Assembly: GCA_003427395.1 (NCBI GenBank)
Contig: BFEA01000139.1
Span: 380,816 to 402,918, forward strand
Reading direction: 5' to 3'
Length of the DNA stretch: 22,103 bases
Source: Chara braunii
Taxonomy: Eukaryota; Streptophyta; Charophyceae; Charales; Characeae
Shown here: in pieces, positions 1 through 9,440 of the stretch
Numbering within the stretch: position 1 is the first letter of the stretch
Layout of the letters: the number at the start of each line of letters is the position of its first letter
Notes under the pieces: generated by a model
Databases searched by the model: none
What the model was told of the DNA's origin: nothing
The model's input: the letters and a program-made list of their open reading frames with translations, nothing else
Program-made: the position numbers and the translations under genes

Positions 1-480
1 GGCAGTGCCTGGGTTCAAACCCCTACAGCAGCAGTTGCATCCCGGATCTTAATAATATAAATCGGGGAGCGGGGCGGGGCGGGGCAGCATGGGCACGTGG
101 CGCGCGCGCGTACGGCGTCCTTGGCCTTGGCGCTTGCGCGCACGCGTCGTGATGTAGCTTCCTTTTTCGCCACGTGGAGCTCTCCTGCTGCAGCACCTTT
201 TCCCGTCGTTTTTCCCGCTTTTTTGCCCGAAAACGCCCCAAAAACAGCCAAAACCCGACTGTCAGGTTTTGCAGTATTTCGCTGCTGTGCGGTGTGGTGG
301 GTGGGGGCGGGGACCGTTCCCGCTCCGATACCAATGTAGCGGACCCACCAGGTGTGGTGCTCCGCTAGTGACAGAGATGGAGATGGAGGAAGAAGGGGGA
401 GCAAGATGGCACAACGCAGCTCCCCACGCAAGACTCCAACGCACGTACTCCAAAATGTGCAAGTGAGGAAATGAATCTGA
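1..480. other. GC-rich, CpG-rich stretch with no supported gene
   Basis: The segment is GC-rich and open in several frames on both strands, as expected where stop codons are rare, so I call no gene. It holds a TATAAAT at 55-61, a G-quadruplex motif at 64-84, and two G-box cores CACGTG at 94-99 and 171-176, followed by alternating CG at about 101-110. The first 30 bases contain GGCAGTGCC and GGGTTCAAACCC, which are small hairpins; the second also resembles a tRNA B box. A promoter is possible, but no convincing transcript follows. Confidence 0.4.
64..84 (+). promoter_or_regulatory. G-quadruplex motif / GC boxes
   Basis: Four runs of four G are separated by loops AGC, C and C, which meets the standard G-quadruplex pattern with very short loops. 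The same bases read as overlapping GC boxes. It lies just after a TATA-like word and 10 bases before a CACGTG core. A regulatory role is inference. Confidence 0.5.
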
Positions 481-494
481 AAACAGACAATGGT

Positions 495-625
495 TGGGGT
501 ATACCCCAGCGGACTGACGGGACTGGACTGGACTGGCTGGTACCGACAGAGGTACCAGCCTGGACTGGCCTACCCCGAATATAACACAGACCTGTGAGAA
601 CAGGCCAAGGGGCTGGTCTCACAGG
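495..625. repeat. Cluster of three perfect short palindromes/hairpins
   Basis: Three inverted repeats lie within 131 bp. At 495-508 there is a 14-base perfect palindrome around TATA (TGGGGTATACCCCA). At 535-544 and 551-560 GGCTGGTACC pairs with GGTACCAGCC around a 6-base loop. At 591-599 and 617-625 CCTGTGAGA pairs with TCTCACAGG. A short GACTGGACTGG reiteration lies just before the second hairpin. The cluster ends 20 bases before an AAT microsatellite. Similar hairpin clusters occur at 1568-1676 and 2391-2483. Confidence 0.7.
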
Positions 626-645
626 CTAACCCGAGGTCCGCTAGA

Positions 646-702
<57 letters not shown>
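646..702. repeat. (AAT)n microsatellite
   Basis: An almost perfect AAT/ATA trinucleotide tract of about 19 units, running on into AT-rich sequence up to about 740. Confidence 0.95.
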
Positions 703-707
<5 letters not shown>

Positions 708-893
708 TTAATAACAATATAACACTAATACCATAGCAATAATGATAAACGATGATTGTTGTTACCGTATACAGGCCAACTTCCTAGCCCGAAGTAATCA
801 CAACGGGGGAGGTGTGTTGTCTTTGCGGGCTGGTCGTCAGCTGCCACCAGGTAAGTCTTCCTTCCCTCCTATTCCACTATTCTTCTGTCTTTT

Positions 894-896
<3 letters not shown>

Positions 897-960
<64 letters not shown>
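897..960. repeat. (CA)n microsatellite
   Basis: About 32 uninterrupted CA units. Shorter CA patches follow at about 1098-1110 and 1204-1242. The Thr-His reading frames that cross it are artefacts of the repeat. Confidence 0.95.
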
Positions 961-962
<2 letters not shown>

Positions 963-1356
963 CATCGATAGGAAGAGCAAAAACGGAATGAATCTTCCGC
1001 TGAAACGTGGAAATATACGCGGCCACTTTCTGATTTGCTCGTTCTATCGATCCTAGTAGCGTGTGGCGAGCCGCACGCTTAGCTCTTTGTCTCTCTCACA
1101 CACACACAATGCGACAATGTACATTTCTATGTTCTAGTGGTCGATTCGATCGATTTTGTTCATTCTGTCGATGCAGTCAGTCGCAAGACTGCAGCCCGTT
1201 CATACACACACTCAAATCCACCCCCATACACTCACACACACATAAGTAGCAATGCACTTGTCTATGTTTTAGCAGTAGATTCATTCGATTTTACTCATCC
1301 AATCGATGGAAAGCTTTCCCTCACGCTCATATATATGTATGTAGTAGTAGTATATC

Positions 1357-1358
1357 GT

Positions 1359-1393
<35 letters not shown>
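1357..1393. repeat. (TA)n microsatellite
   Basis: An uninterrupted TA dinucleotide run of about 17-18 units. Sequence around it (1100-1560) shows no gene. The motif TCGAT recurs there (about 962, 1045, 1141, 1150, 1168 and 1302), which hints at an old degenerate repeat. Confidence 0.95.
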
Positions 1394-1395
<2 letters not shown>

Positions 1396-1567
1396 TCATC
1401 CTATCAATGAGATTCGTGGGATTGAACTCTTACCTGTTCTTTGTCGTCGTCACAGTTGCCCGGTGGAGAAAGCAACGGGAGCTAGTCGTCACGACTTCCA
1501 ACCAATCGCAGTGAAATCACAACGCGATACGGCCCGTCACGCCACGCAGCATACCCAGATCGTAGTA

Positions 1568-1676
1568 CGGGATCCGACAGGCATTAGCCTGTACTCCAAT
1601 AAGTCGGGCTGGTTTCAGCCCAACCTCACGATGATACCCTCGGGTACATCACGTATCCCACGGTTGCGGGATCCGA
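1568..1676. repeat. Hairpin cluster bounded by a 10-bp direct repeat
   Basis: Four small hairpins follow one another: ACAGGC-ATTA-GCCTGT (1577-1592), GGGCTG-GTTT-CAGCCC (1606-1621), TACCC-TC-GGGTA (1635-1646) and ATCCC/GGGAT (1655-1672). The whole is bounded by CGGGATCCGA at 1568-1577 and again at 1667-1676, 99 bases apart. The word CAGGCATTAGCC recurs in the cluster at 2391-2483, so the two clusters probably share an origin. Confidence 0.65.
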
Positions 1677-1684
1677 TGAGTATC

Positions 1685-1825
1685 GCTCTCTCCTCTTTTC
1701 TTCTTCCTCTCTTCCCTCTTCTTCTTCTCCTTCTTCTTCTTCTTCTTTCCGCAAGTAGTTCTTCTTCTTCTTTCTCCTTCTCCTCCCTCTTCTTCTTCTC
1801 CTTCTTCTTCTTCTTCTTCTTCTTA
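1685..1825. repeat. Imperfect (CTT)n polypyrimidine tract
   Basis: Nearly pure pyrimidine on the plus strand, made of interrupted TTC/TCC units with one purine-containing break near 1752. It may form triplex DNA. The poly-Glu/Arg/Lys frame on the minus strand comes from the repeat and is not a gene. Confidence 0.9.
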
Positions 1826-2100
1826 TGCGTGCGGCCTGATTCCACGCACGTCTCCTCCTTCACTTCTGATATGCCGCACGCCAATTTCTTTCCCTGCTAT
1901 GCCGCTACCCCCATCGCTCGTGCGCACTCCCTCTCCGCTATTGCGTGCGTGTTTCTCTCTCGTCAGGCTTCACCTGTGCTCTCCTTCCTCCTGGTCCGCG
2001 CTATGCCGCCTTCCTCCGCCTGATTTCCTCCCTCGCGTTCACTACCCCTGTCCCGTACTCGACCTCTTTACTTTCCTCCCCCACACTAATCCCTTCCCCC

Positions 2101-2190
2101 TTTTTCTTCTCCTCCTCCTCCTTCTTCTCCTTCTTCTTCTTCTTCTTCTTCTTCTTCTTCTTCTTCTTCTTCTTCTTCTTCTTCTTCTTT
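2101..2190. repeat. (TTC)n microsatellite
   Basis: A long TTC tract, perfect from about 2130 to 2188. The sequence on both sides (1826-2390) is C/T-rich with no stop-free frame that looks like a protein. Confidence 0.95.
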
Positions 2191-2390
2191 CGGCACGCCC
2201 CGTTTTTCTTTCCTACAGGTTGCGTTGCGCTTCTCGTCTTTTCTCTCGCGCGCCTCTCTCTCCTCTTCACCTTCACGCGCTCCTCTCCTTCGCGCGCTCC
2301 TTGTTCTCTGTGTTCCCCCTCCCCGACTTCGTGGTCGCGCCCCGTCTGGCTGATCGTGCGCGAAGTTTCCCTTTGCGTTGTCCGTGGGTT

Positions 2391-2483
2391 CGGCCAGGCA
2401 TTAGCCGTGGCTCACAGGCAGTGCCTGTCTCTTCGAGACCGAATTCGTCCGTGACTCTAGTGTAGATTCGTCCATACGAATCT
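2391..2483. repeat. Second hairpin cluster
   Basis: Consecutive hairpins: CGGC/GCCG (2391-2407), ACAGGC-AGT-GCCTGT (2414-2428), GTCTC-TTC-GAGAC (2427-2439) and AGATTCGT-CCAT-ACGAATCT (2464-2483). GGCAGTGCC here also occurs at bases 1-9 of the window, and CAGGCATTAGCC is shared with the cluster at 1568-1676. AT-rich reiterated AATAAATAAAG sequence follows to about 2600. Confidence 0.65.
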
Positions 2484-2679
2484 TACAGTAATGAGCTCGG
2501 AATAGACGAAAAATAAATAAAGAAATAAAGAAATAACAATAATATAAAAATATAACTATAACAACGAAAAATAAAAAGAAAAATAACTAAATACTAACTA
2601 ACTAATTGACTGCTCATGCCACTTGTTGTGCACAAGCAGAACAGAATCTAGCTGCTCCAACTAACTACTAACTTCTAAT

Positions 2680-2838
2680 AACCAGGGCACGGGATCGAGC
2701 CCCGCCCGACCGAGCCCGGGTGAGAGTGTAGAGGAGCCCCTTGCAAAAAGGAGATTGCTTCAGCGTTTGGGTGGACTCGAACCCTACACCTAGCACTTGA
2801 CAATCCTGCACTTTAACCTACTAGGCTAGCTCCCACTT
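2680..2838 (-). mobile_element. tRNA-derived SINE-like fragment
   Basis: Read on the minus strand from 2838, an A-box-like word TAGCCTAGTAGG is followed about 35 bases later by a good B box, GGGTTCGAGTCC (near 2776-2787). This is the layout of an internal RNA polymerase III promoter. The D and anticodon arms are only partly tRNA-like, and the acceptor and T stems do not pair well, so it is not a functional tRNA. A second B-box-like word, GGGCTCGATCCC, lies further downstream near 2693-2704. A SINE head is the best reading. No poly(A) tail or target duplication was found. Confidence 0.4.
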
Positions 2839-2877
2839 TGAGTACAAGGGGAGCAGCTCAGATTATAAACAGTAGTG

Positions 2878-2906
2878 GGGCTCAGTCCGACCAGTGGACT
2901 GAGCCC
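2878..2906. repeat. Perfect 11-bp stem hairpin followed by a T-run
   Basis: GGGCTCAGTCC (2878-2888) pairs perfectly with GGACTGAGCCC (2896-2906) around a 7-base loop, followed by GTTTTTC. It resembles a Pol III or intrinsic terminator, but it lies on the opposite strand from the SINE-like head and no transcript is known to use it. Confidence 0.6.
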
Positions 2907-3368
2907 GTTTTTCTTAAGTCAGTGTGTGTGCTCTCTTGCTGGCCCGCAAGCCTATCTGATCGCTTGTCGGCTTGAGTGCACGCGTGACCCACAAGGGCAC
3001 TTGATTCACCTGTTGGCCCAAAGAGTCGGTACTTACCTGTGACTGTGACATCGAGGGTTGCAACGGGGAAAACACTCAAGTATCGGGTAGGCCGGTACCA
3101 CACCATGTAGAGGTAGATGTGCCCAGCACTCGAGGCTGAGCAGAAGAAAACAAAAGTTGGCATTCTTATAGGCCCGACACCGGTAGATATGCGGATACCT
3201 GACTCTAGACCCGGTGCGAATGATATAAGAGGTTGCAACGGTGTCTCCCTCTGTAAAGGGATGAACACACCAGTTGTTTTGGGTGACCACGTGGGTACGA
3301 AGTTACCACTCGAGAGGCGACTTCCTTTCTACTTACGGGAGGCGAAGCGGTGCTCCGACAGCGTTTTG
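2907..3368. other. No supported gene
   Basis: Overlapping open frames on the minus strand (up to 128 codons) have no recognisable domain. The word GGTTGCAACGG occurs twice (about 3055 and 3232), hinting at an old duplication of about 180 bp. I see nothing else definite. Confidence 0.4.
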
Positions 3369-3672
3369 TCTAGTTTCCCATTTGGTTTCTCTCAATCCTT
3401 CACTTGAGTGTACTTCGCTTCACTTTAGTATGCTTCTACTTTTCATGTGAATGTGTTTTGTTTATTTTCCTATTTGTTTTCCCTCAATATTTCACTTGGG
3501 TGTACTTCGCTGCACTTCAGTATGCTTCTACTCTTCATATGTATTTGTCTTGTCTAGTTTCCTTCTTGCTTTCTCTCAATTTTTCACTTCGGTGTACTTC
3601 TCTTCACTTTAGTATTGTTCTACTCTATATGAATGTGTAGTTCGTCTAGTTTCCTACTTGGATTCCCCCATT
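3369..3672. repeat. 92-bp tandem repeat, about 3.3 copies
   Basis: The anchor TCTAGTTTCC (second copy TTTATTTTCC) occurs at 3369, 3461, 3553 and 3645, an exact 92-base period. Each unit also carries TTCACTT..GTGTACTTC..TTCACTTTAGTATGCTTCTACT with substitutions. The period is not a multiple of three, and the sequence is T-rich. It is probably non-coding. Confidence 0.85.
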
Positions 3673-3753
3673 ATTGCATTTAGTTGTAACCAGGACCGCC
3701 ATAGGATGCTCCTACCGTGCTCTCACTTCGGGATCGGAACCTGAGATGAGAGT

Positions 3754-4095
3754 TGTGCTTGGTTGTTGTTGCTTCTGCTGCTGTGGGATGGGTAACCTAA
3801 CACTTGGCTGCTACTGCTACCGCTGCTAAGGGATGGGTAACTTGACAGTTGGCTGCTGCTAAGGGATGGGTAACCTGGCACGTGGCGGCTGCTGCTACCG
3901 CTGCTAAGGGATGGGTAACCTGACACTTAGTTGTTGTTGCTACAGTTGCTAACGGATAGGAAACTTGGCACTTGGCTGCTGCTGCTACCACTCCTGTGGG
4001 ATGGACGACCTGGCGCTTCGCTGCTGCTGCTACCACTGCTGTGGGATGGGTAACCTGGCAGTTGGTTTTTGCTGCTACCACGGCCAAGGGCCTGG
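3754..4095. repeat. 45-bp frame-preserving minisatellite
   Basis: The core GGGATGGGTAAC-like word begins at about 3785, 3830, 3863, 3908, 3953, 3998, 4043 and 4088. Spacings are 45 bases except for one of 33, so every length is a multiple of three. Units contain GCTGCTGCTACC followed by CTAAGGGATGGGTAACCTGGCA. On the minus strand they encode a 15-residue repeat. Confidence 0.85.
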
Positions 4096-4249
4096 TCCGC
4101 AACCACCGATTGTTTGGCACAACTTGAGGGTGCGCAAACCACCCTGTGCCAAACAAAGTTGGTTGGGGCCGAAACTTTGCAGGCCCCATGTTTAGGGTAT
4201 ACATATGTAACCTGTTAAGTTTCGGAGCTTTCTTAGTCGATTTTCCCAC
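3797..4249 (-). CDS. Weak candidate: 150-residue ORF with 15-residue repeats
   Basis: The ORF starts at an ATG (complement of 4247-4249). About 65 non-repeated residues with a basic beginning (MGKSTKKAPK) come first. Imperfect copies of QVTHPLAAVAAAAKC follow to the stop, one of them shortened to 11 residues. The indel keeps the frame, which mildly favours coding. Against that, neighbouring frames across the same repeats are also open, I see no known domain, and there is no clear promoter. I therefore cannot tell a real gene from an open minisatellite. Confidence 0.2.
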   Translation of the reverse strand: MGKSTKKAPKLNRLHMYTLNMGPAKFRPQPTLFGTGWFAHPQVVPNNRWLRTRPLAVVAAKTNCQVTHPTAVVAAAAKRQVVHPTGVVAAAAKCQVSYPLATVATTTKCQVTHPLAAVAAAATCQVTHPLAAANCQVTHPLAAVAVAAKC

Positions 4250-4628
4250 AAAAACGAAAAGTGGACTTCCTCGAACAGTTCAACTAGGCCTACGGACGAA
4301 ATCCCAAACGGGCACGTAGGGGCAAACAACGATAGAATCAGTCAAACATTTAGGGGGACTGTCCCTAGAGTATGTACAGAGAGCCTGCGAAACCTCAGGG
4401 CCAATCGAGAACGTCTGGGGTACCAAACGAAAAAATCTGAGTTTTCCACCCTTTCCGCCTAGTGGAAAAATGAGCAAAACGTTGGAGATTGCTGCAAATC
4501 TGAGTCAGTTGTGTTGCCTGTGTATTTCTGCAAAAGTTGTTTGACTGATTCTTCAACAAAACAACACTTTTTCAATATAGTTAGGGTGTCGAACGAAGGT
4601 GGAAAGTTGAAACATAGGACTAGGGAGG
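4250..4628. other. No supported gene
   Basis: Unique-looking sequence without a convincing ORF, repeat or structure. It separates the 45-bp and 53-bp minisatellites. Confidence 0.4.
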
Positions 4629-4629
4629 T

Positions 4630-6312
4630 ACCCAAAGCACCTTGAACCTTGTTCCTCCTCCATCTCCATCACCCATCCACCATAGCCAAGCACCTTGCAC
4701 CTCATTCCTCCTCCAACTTTACCACCCATCCGCCATAACCAACCACCTTGCAATTCCTTCCTCCACCTCCATCACCCATCCGCCATAACCAAGCACTTTG
4801 TAGCTTCTTCCTCCTCCGTCCACCATAGCCAAGCAACTTGCACCTTCTTCCTCCTCCTCCACCTCCATTATTCATCCACCATATCCAAACCCCTTCTTCC
4901 TCCTCCATCGCCCATCCACCATTCCACCTTCTTCCTCCTCCACCTCGATCACCCATCCGCCATAGCCTAGCGCCTTGCACCTTCTTCCTCCTCCACCTCC
5001 ATCACCCATCCACCATAGCCAAGTACATTCCACCCTTTTCCTCTGCCTCCATCACTCATCGCCAAGCACCCTGCACCTTCGTCCTCCTCCGTCCCCATTA
5101 CCCATCCACCATAGCAAAGCACCTTGCACCTTCTCCTTGCTCCACCACCATCACCCATCCACCATAGCCAAGCACCTTCCACCTTCTTCATCCATCTGCC
5201 ATAGCCAAGCACCTTTCACCTTCTTCCTCCTCAGACTCCATCACTCATCCATCATAGCCAAGCACCTTGCACCTTCTTCCTCCTTCACCTACATCACGCG
5301 ACCACCATAGCCAAGCACCTCGCACTTCCTTCCTCCTCCACCTCCATTGACCATCCACCATAGCCAAGCACCTTCCACCTTCTTCCTCCTCCACCTCAAT
5401 CAGCCAATCACCTTGCACCCTCTTCCTTCTTCACCATCACCACCCCACCATAGCTATGTACCTTCTGCCTTCTTCCTCCTCCACCTTGATCACCCATCCA
5501 TCATAACCAAGCACCCTGCACCCTCTTCCTCCGCCACCACCATCACACACCCACCATAGCCAAGCACCTTACACCTTCTTCCTCCTCCACCTCCTTCACC
5601 CATCCGCCATAGCCAAGCGCCTTGCGCCTTCTTCCTCCTCCTCCTCCATCACCCATCCACCATAGCTGAGTACCTTGCACCTTCTTCATCACCCATGCAC
5701 CATACCCAAGCACCCTGCACCTTCTTCCTCCCCCGCTTCCATCACCCACCATAGCCAAGCACCTTGCACCTTCTTCTTCCTCCACCACCATCACCCATCC
5801 ATCATAGCCAAGCACCTTACACCTTCTTCTGCCTCCACCTGCATCACCCATCCACCATAGCCAAGTACCTTGCACCTTCTTCCTACTCCACCTCCATCAC
5901 CCATCCACCATAGCTAAGCACCTTGCACCTCCTTCCTCCTCCACCTTTACCACCCGTCCGCCATAGCCAAGCACCTCCTTCATCCTCCACCCCCGCCATC
6001 CATCCGCCATAGCCAAGCACCTTGCACCTTCATCCTCCTTCACCTCCATCATTCATCCACCATAGCCAAATACCTTGCACCTTCTTCCTTCGCCTCCATC
6101 ACCCATCCACCATAGCCAAATACACCTTGCACCTCCTTCCTCCTCCACCTCTTCCTCCTCCATCGACCATCCACCATAGCCAAGCACCTTCAACCTTCTT
6201 CCTCCTCCACCTCGATCACCCATCCACCATAGCCAAGCTCCTTGCACCTTCTTCGTCATTCACCTCCATCACCCATCCGCCATAGCCAAGCGCCTCGCAC
6301 CTTCTTCCTCTA
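4630..6312. repeat. 53-bp minisatellite, about 32 copies
   Basis: The array is built on CACCCATCCACCATAGCCAAG followed by CACCTTGCACCTTCTTCCTCCTCCACCTCCAT. The CATAGCCAAG anchor recurs from about 4681 to 6281, mostly at 51-54 bases (mode 53), with shortened units of 36-49 bases. A 53-base period shifts the frame in every copy, so the many Pro/Ser/His-rich frames are not genes. Purines are strongly depleted on the plus strand. The array stops sharply near 6310. Confidence 0.95.
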
Positions 6313-6412
6313 CCTTGCCCTACTACGCTGAGGGACGTAGGACAACGAGACCCCAGGGAAATCCCTTAGATGGAGAAGGATTAAGTAGTAATTATAAGAG
6401 TGAACATAGGTA

Positions 6413-6413
<1 letters not shown>

Positions 6414-6489
<76 letters not shown>

Positions 6490-6490
6490 N

Positions 6491-6570
<80 letters not shown>
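6414..6570. repeat. Compound (CT)n(CA)n microsatellite with one N
   Basis: About 57 CT units run to about 6528, then about 21 CA units to 6570. The single N at 6490 lies inside the CT run, so the true length of this tract is uncertain in the assembly. Confidence 0.95.
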
Positions 6571-6574
<4 letters not shown>

Positions 6575-6575
<1 letters not shown>

Positions 6576-7450
6576 CAGTTTTATGTCTATCTGTTTTCCT
6601 CTTGTTGTCTGTTCTCCCTTCGATTTTTTCTGAGTACTTTTACTTACCCAACTAAGCACCCTTAAGTAGTGCCAAACAGTCGGTGGTTCCTCGTTTGGAG
6701 TGCCAACTACACTCTTAGGGGGGGCGCTCGGTTCGGGATGTCTATGTTGCCTATAGGTGATGATGAACGCTCGTCGGAGTGTCTCCCTGGTTCAGTGGGT
6801 GGTGGGAACCAACAGTCTGCGGGGTTCAATCGTGATGTGAGCAGGTCATGTGCTGTTTTGCTCCGTGTTGTGTGGACGGCCTCGTCTGCGCTCTGTCGCT
6901 GCCCTGTTGCCTGTCCCCCTTGCTTCACATGTGGTTCTTTGCAGGTTGATGTGTTTGTTGTGTGGTGTGGTCGTGTGGTTGGTGTTACCATGCGCTTTGC
7001 TGCTCTGCTGCCTTGCTGCCCTTTTGTTGGTCGTGCCTTCCGTGTTTGTTGCTTGCGGCCCTTGTTGGATGGTTGCATTGTTGTTGATGACTTGTGCTTC
7101 GCTCCACGGTTGCCGAGCTGCTTGTCCACTCGCCCTGGCATCCCTTGCAGTGTGTTTGCCTTGTTTGTGTTGTATTGTGCTTCACTACACGGTTGTCGCG
7201 CTGCTTGTTCTGCGTTCCATGTCGTTCCTTGCAGTCGTTTTTGGCGTTGTGCAGTTGTGTTGCCTCTACTGTGTTGCCTAGTGCTCCACAGAGTTGCTGC
7301 CCGCTGCTATGTTCCGCTTGGGGACAATTTGTCTTCAACAAGAGTCAAAGGGATCATGACCTAAACCATCGAGTACAGAGATTCTTCATATTGTTGAGGG
7401 CCAGCCTCGTGATGAGTCGGTGCAACTCTGACGAAACACTTTGTCATCAC
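6575..7450. other. GT-rich region with long but unsupported ORFs
   Basis: Open frames of 231 codons on plus (6669-7364) and over 110 codons on other frames overlap one another. The sequence is poor in TA, which removes stops by composition. A loose repeat of roughly 100 bases can be seen between about 6930 and 7310: a CCTTGCAG-like word (6940, 7142, 7229) and TGCTTCxCTxCACGGTTG (7091, 7178) recur. I see no domain and do not call a gene. Confidence 0.4.
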
Positions 7451-7452
7451 CG

Positions 7453-7481
7453 TTTTTTTTTTTTTTTTTTTTTTTTTTTTT
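7453..7481. repeat. Poly(T) run of 29
   Basis: An uninterrupted T-run. It could be the poly(A) tail of a minus-strand retroposon, but I could not identify an element body or a target duplication beside it. Confidence 0.8.
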
Positions 7482-7989
7482 CCCGCTCTTTGCCTTTCCA
7501 ACTTGGTACTCTATGCCTCTTCTCTTGTTGCCTTGTGTTGCTTGTCTGCCCACCCACCTCCCCCATGCATACACCCTATGTGTCGTGCAACCGCTCGTTG
7601 TCTAATGCCTTGTTGTCATTTGCCTCACCGTGAATTGCCTTTGTGGCCTTCGCATGACATTCTATGGATATCTGTGATGGACGCAGGAGAGCAACTCGTG
7701 ATGGTTACTATGCCAACTATGATGGCTTCTCCCTTCTCCCTCCCTCTTCCCTTCTTCACTATCTATCTTGCATATTTTTTCGAGGTGCCCGCTATATTCC
7801 TTTGGTCTTGTCTGCAGGGACTGTTGGATTGTGGCGTTAGTCAATCCTACGAATGGGGAGTGCAGTGCAAACAGTATGTGTGTGGATGGGTCACACTTGC
7901 CTATATTCATTTGAGTGTGCAGGTGAGTAGCTAAGTCAAAGTTGGATGTCTAGCGAGCCAAAGGGGCAAAGAGTGGTTGAGTGGTAACT
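7482..7989. other. No supported gene
   Basis: Overlapping ORFs (for example 143 codons at 7503-7934 on plus) lack recognisable domains. Nothing definite is seen before the hairpin array begins near 7990. Confidence 0.35.
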
Positions 7990-9045
7990 TTGGGCAGGCT
8001 GACTCATCCATAAGTTGGGTAGTTGGTCCTATGCCCCTGATAACACAAATAACAGAGAGATAATATAAAACATAGCTATTTCTCTTTCTAAACATAAGTT
8101 GATGTTTTGATGAGAATCCTCGTAAGTTGAGGTGATCTAACCACTCGTTTGAAGATAGAAAAGGATTGTGACTCTACTTATTGAATGTAGTTGTGTTGTG
8201 GAGGCTGAGCGAGCACATAAGTTGCGGGTTGTTCGGTCAAACACGCTTGTTGCTTGCTTAGGCGGGCTAGACTACTCATAAGTTGAGTAGCCTAGTTCTA
8301 CGCTATATGTCATCGTATGGGCTGGCTAGGCACATCATAAGTTGGTGTGTTCGGGTCATATGCCTTTCGTCGTTTGTTTACGCAGAGGCTCGACCCCTCG
8401 TAAGTTGAGGTGGCCCAGTTATTTGTGTATGCCGAAAGTTTAGGCTGACCAGCCTCACCATAAGTTGATCCGGTTCGGTCATACGCCTTATGTCACCCGT
8501 TTAGGCAGAGGCTAATCACACCATAAGTCGGTGTGGTGAGTTTTATGCCTTATGTTTATTCGTTGAGCATGGTTGTATTGGGAAGGTTGGGCGAACGCAT
8601 AAGTTGTGGGTTGTTCGGTCATTCACGCATGTGGTTTTGTCTAGGCTAGGTGGACTACTCATAAGTTGGGTAGCCTGGTTCTATGCCATATGTCGCCGTT
8701 TGGGCTGGCTAGGCACATCATAAGTTGGTGTGTTCTTGTCATATGCCTTTTGTCATTGTTCAGGCTAAGGATGACCCCTCATAAGTTGAGGAGGTTCAAT
8801 TTTTTGTGTATGTCGAGCGTTCAGGCTGACCAGCCTCACCATAAGTTTGTGCGACCCGGTCATACGCCTTATGTCGATCGTCTAGGCAGAAACTGGTCAC
8901 ACCATAAGTTGGTGTGATTTGATCCTATGCTCTACGTATACTTGTGCTACCAGACTAGGGCATCATAAGTTGGTGTGGCCTAGTCATATAAACTGGCAGG
9001 TCAGTCACATCCATAAGTTGGGCTAGTTGATCCTATGTCTTATGT
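7990..9045. repeat. Array of ~17 hairpin units with constant CATAAGTTG core
   Basis: The core ATAAGTT (or GTAAGTT/ATAAGTC) occurs at about 8010, 8094, 8122, 8217, 8278, 8337, 8400, 8460, 8523, 8599, 8661, 8720, 8781, 8841, 8904, 8964 and 9013. Spacing is mostly 59-63 bases. In most units the core forms the loop of a stem whose two arms change together: CTACTC/GAGTAG at 8278, CACATC/GGTGTG at 8337, CCTC/GAGG at 8400 and 8781, and TCACACC/GGTGTGA at 8904. Units at 8217-8523 and 8599-8904 match in order, so a block of about 380 bp was duplicated. Linkers carry TATGCCTTATGTC-like words. No protein is encoded. Function unknown. Confidence 0.85.
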
Positions 9046-9440
9046 AAGAAAGGGTAAAAAGGGAATAACAAGGGTTTTTGAACGAACTATATGACATGGA
9101 AAGGAACCTGAGGGTTGGCAAGAGATATTGTTGCACTCATCTATGTATGTTTTTTAGGTTTATCTCTGGGGTATATTTTTTGATAGCTTAGTCGCTTTAG
9201 ATGCTCGTTGAGTGTCGGAGTTATAAGTAGGTAAGATGGATGATGGGAGGGAGGTTTGGGATAAGATAGGATTGACCCTACTAGGAGTTAGGATCGGTGT
9301 TAGCTCATAATGCGATCTTCAAGAAGGAATCGTGCAGACTATCGTCAGTTCTAACTTTCAAGTAAGTGTTAGAAGATGGTCCCAAGTACAGTTGTGTTTG
9401 GTTTTGCATTTTCGAGTTGTATGAATCTTGGTAGTCTCTT
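9046..9440. other. No supported gene
   Basis: A/T-leaning sequence with no convincing ORF or structure. Confidence 0.35.

Noticed and set aside
1615-1884. Minus ORF rich in Lys/Glu/Arg
   Set aside because: It is the translation of the CTT/TTC tract and has no other content.
1899-2465. Plus ORFs of 188 and 169 codons with poly-Leu or poly-Phe
   Set aside because: Both are frames of the TTC microsatellite; Leu or Phe runs depend only on phase.
2772-2838. Functional tRNA on the minus strand
   Set aside because: A and B boxes are present, but acceptor and T stems do not pair, so only a SINE-like head is supported.
4695-6285. Many Pro/Ser/His-rich ORFs on plus and Gly/Trp-rich ORFs on minus
   Set aside because: They cross a 53-bp minisatellite whose period shifts the frame in every copy, so no single protein is encoded.
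6669-7364. 231-codon plus ORF
   Set aside because: Stops are rare by composition, overlapping frames on both strands are also long, and I see no domain.
7990-9045. Possible CRISPR array because of regular ~60-base spacing
   Set aside because: The constant part is only about 9 bases, the stems vary, the linkers are related rather than unique, and the context is eukaryotic.
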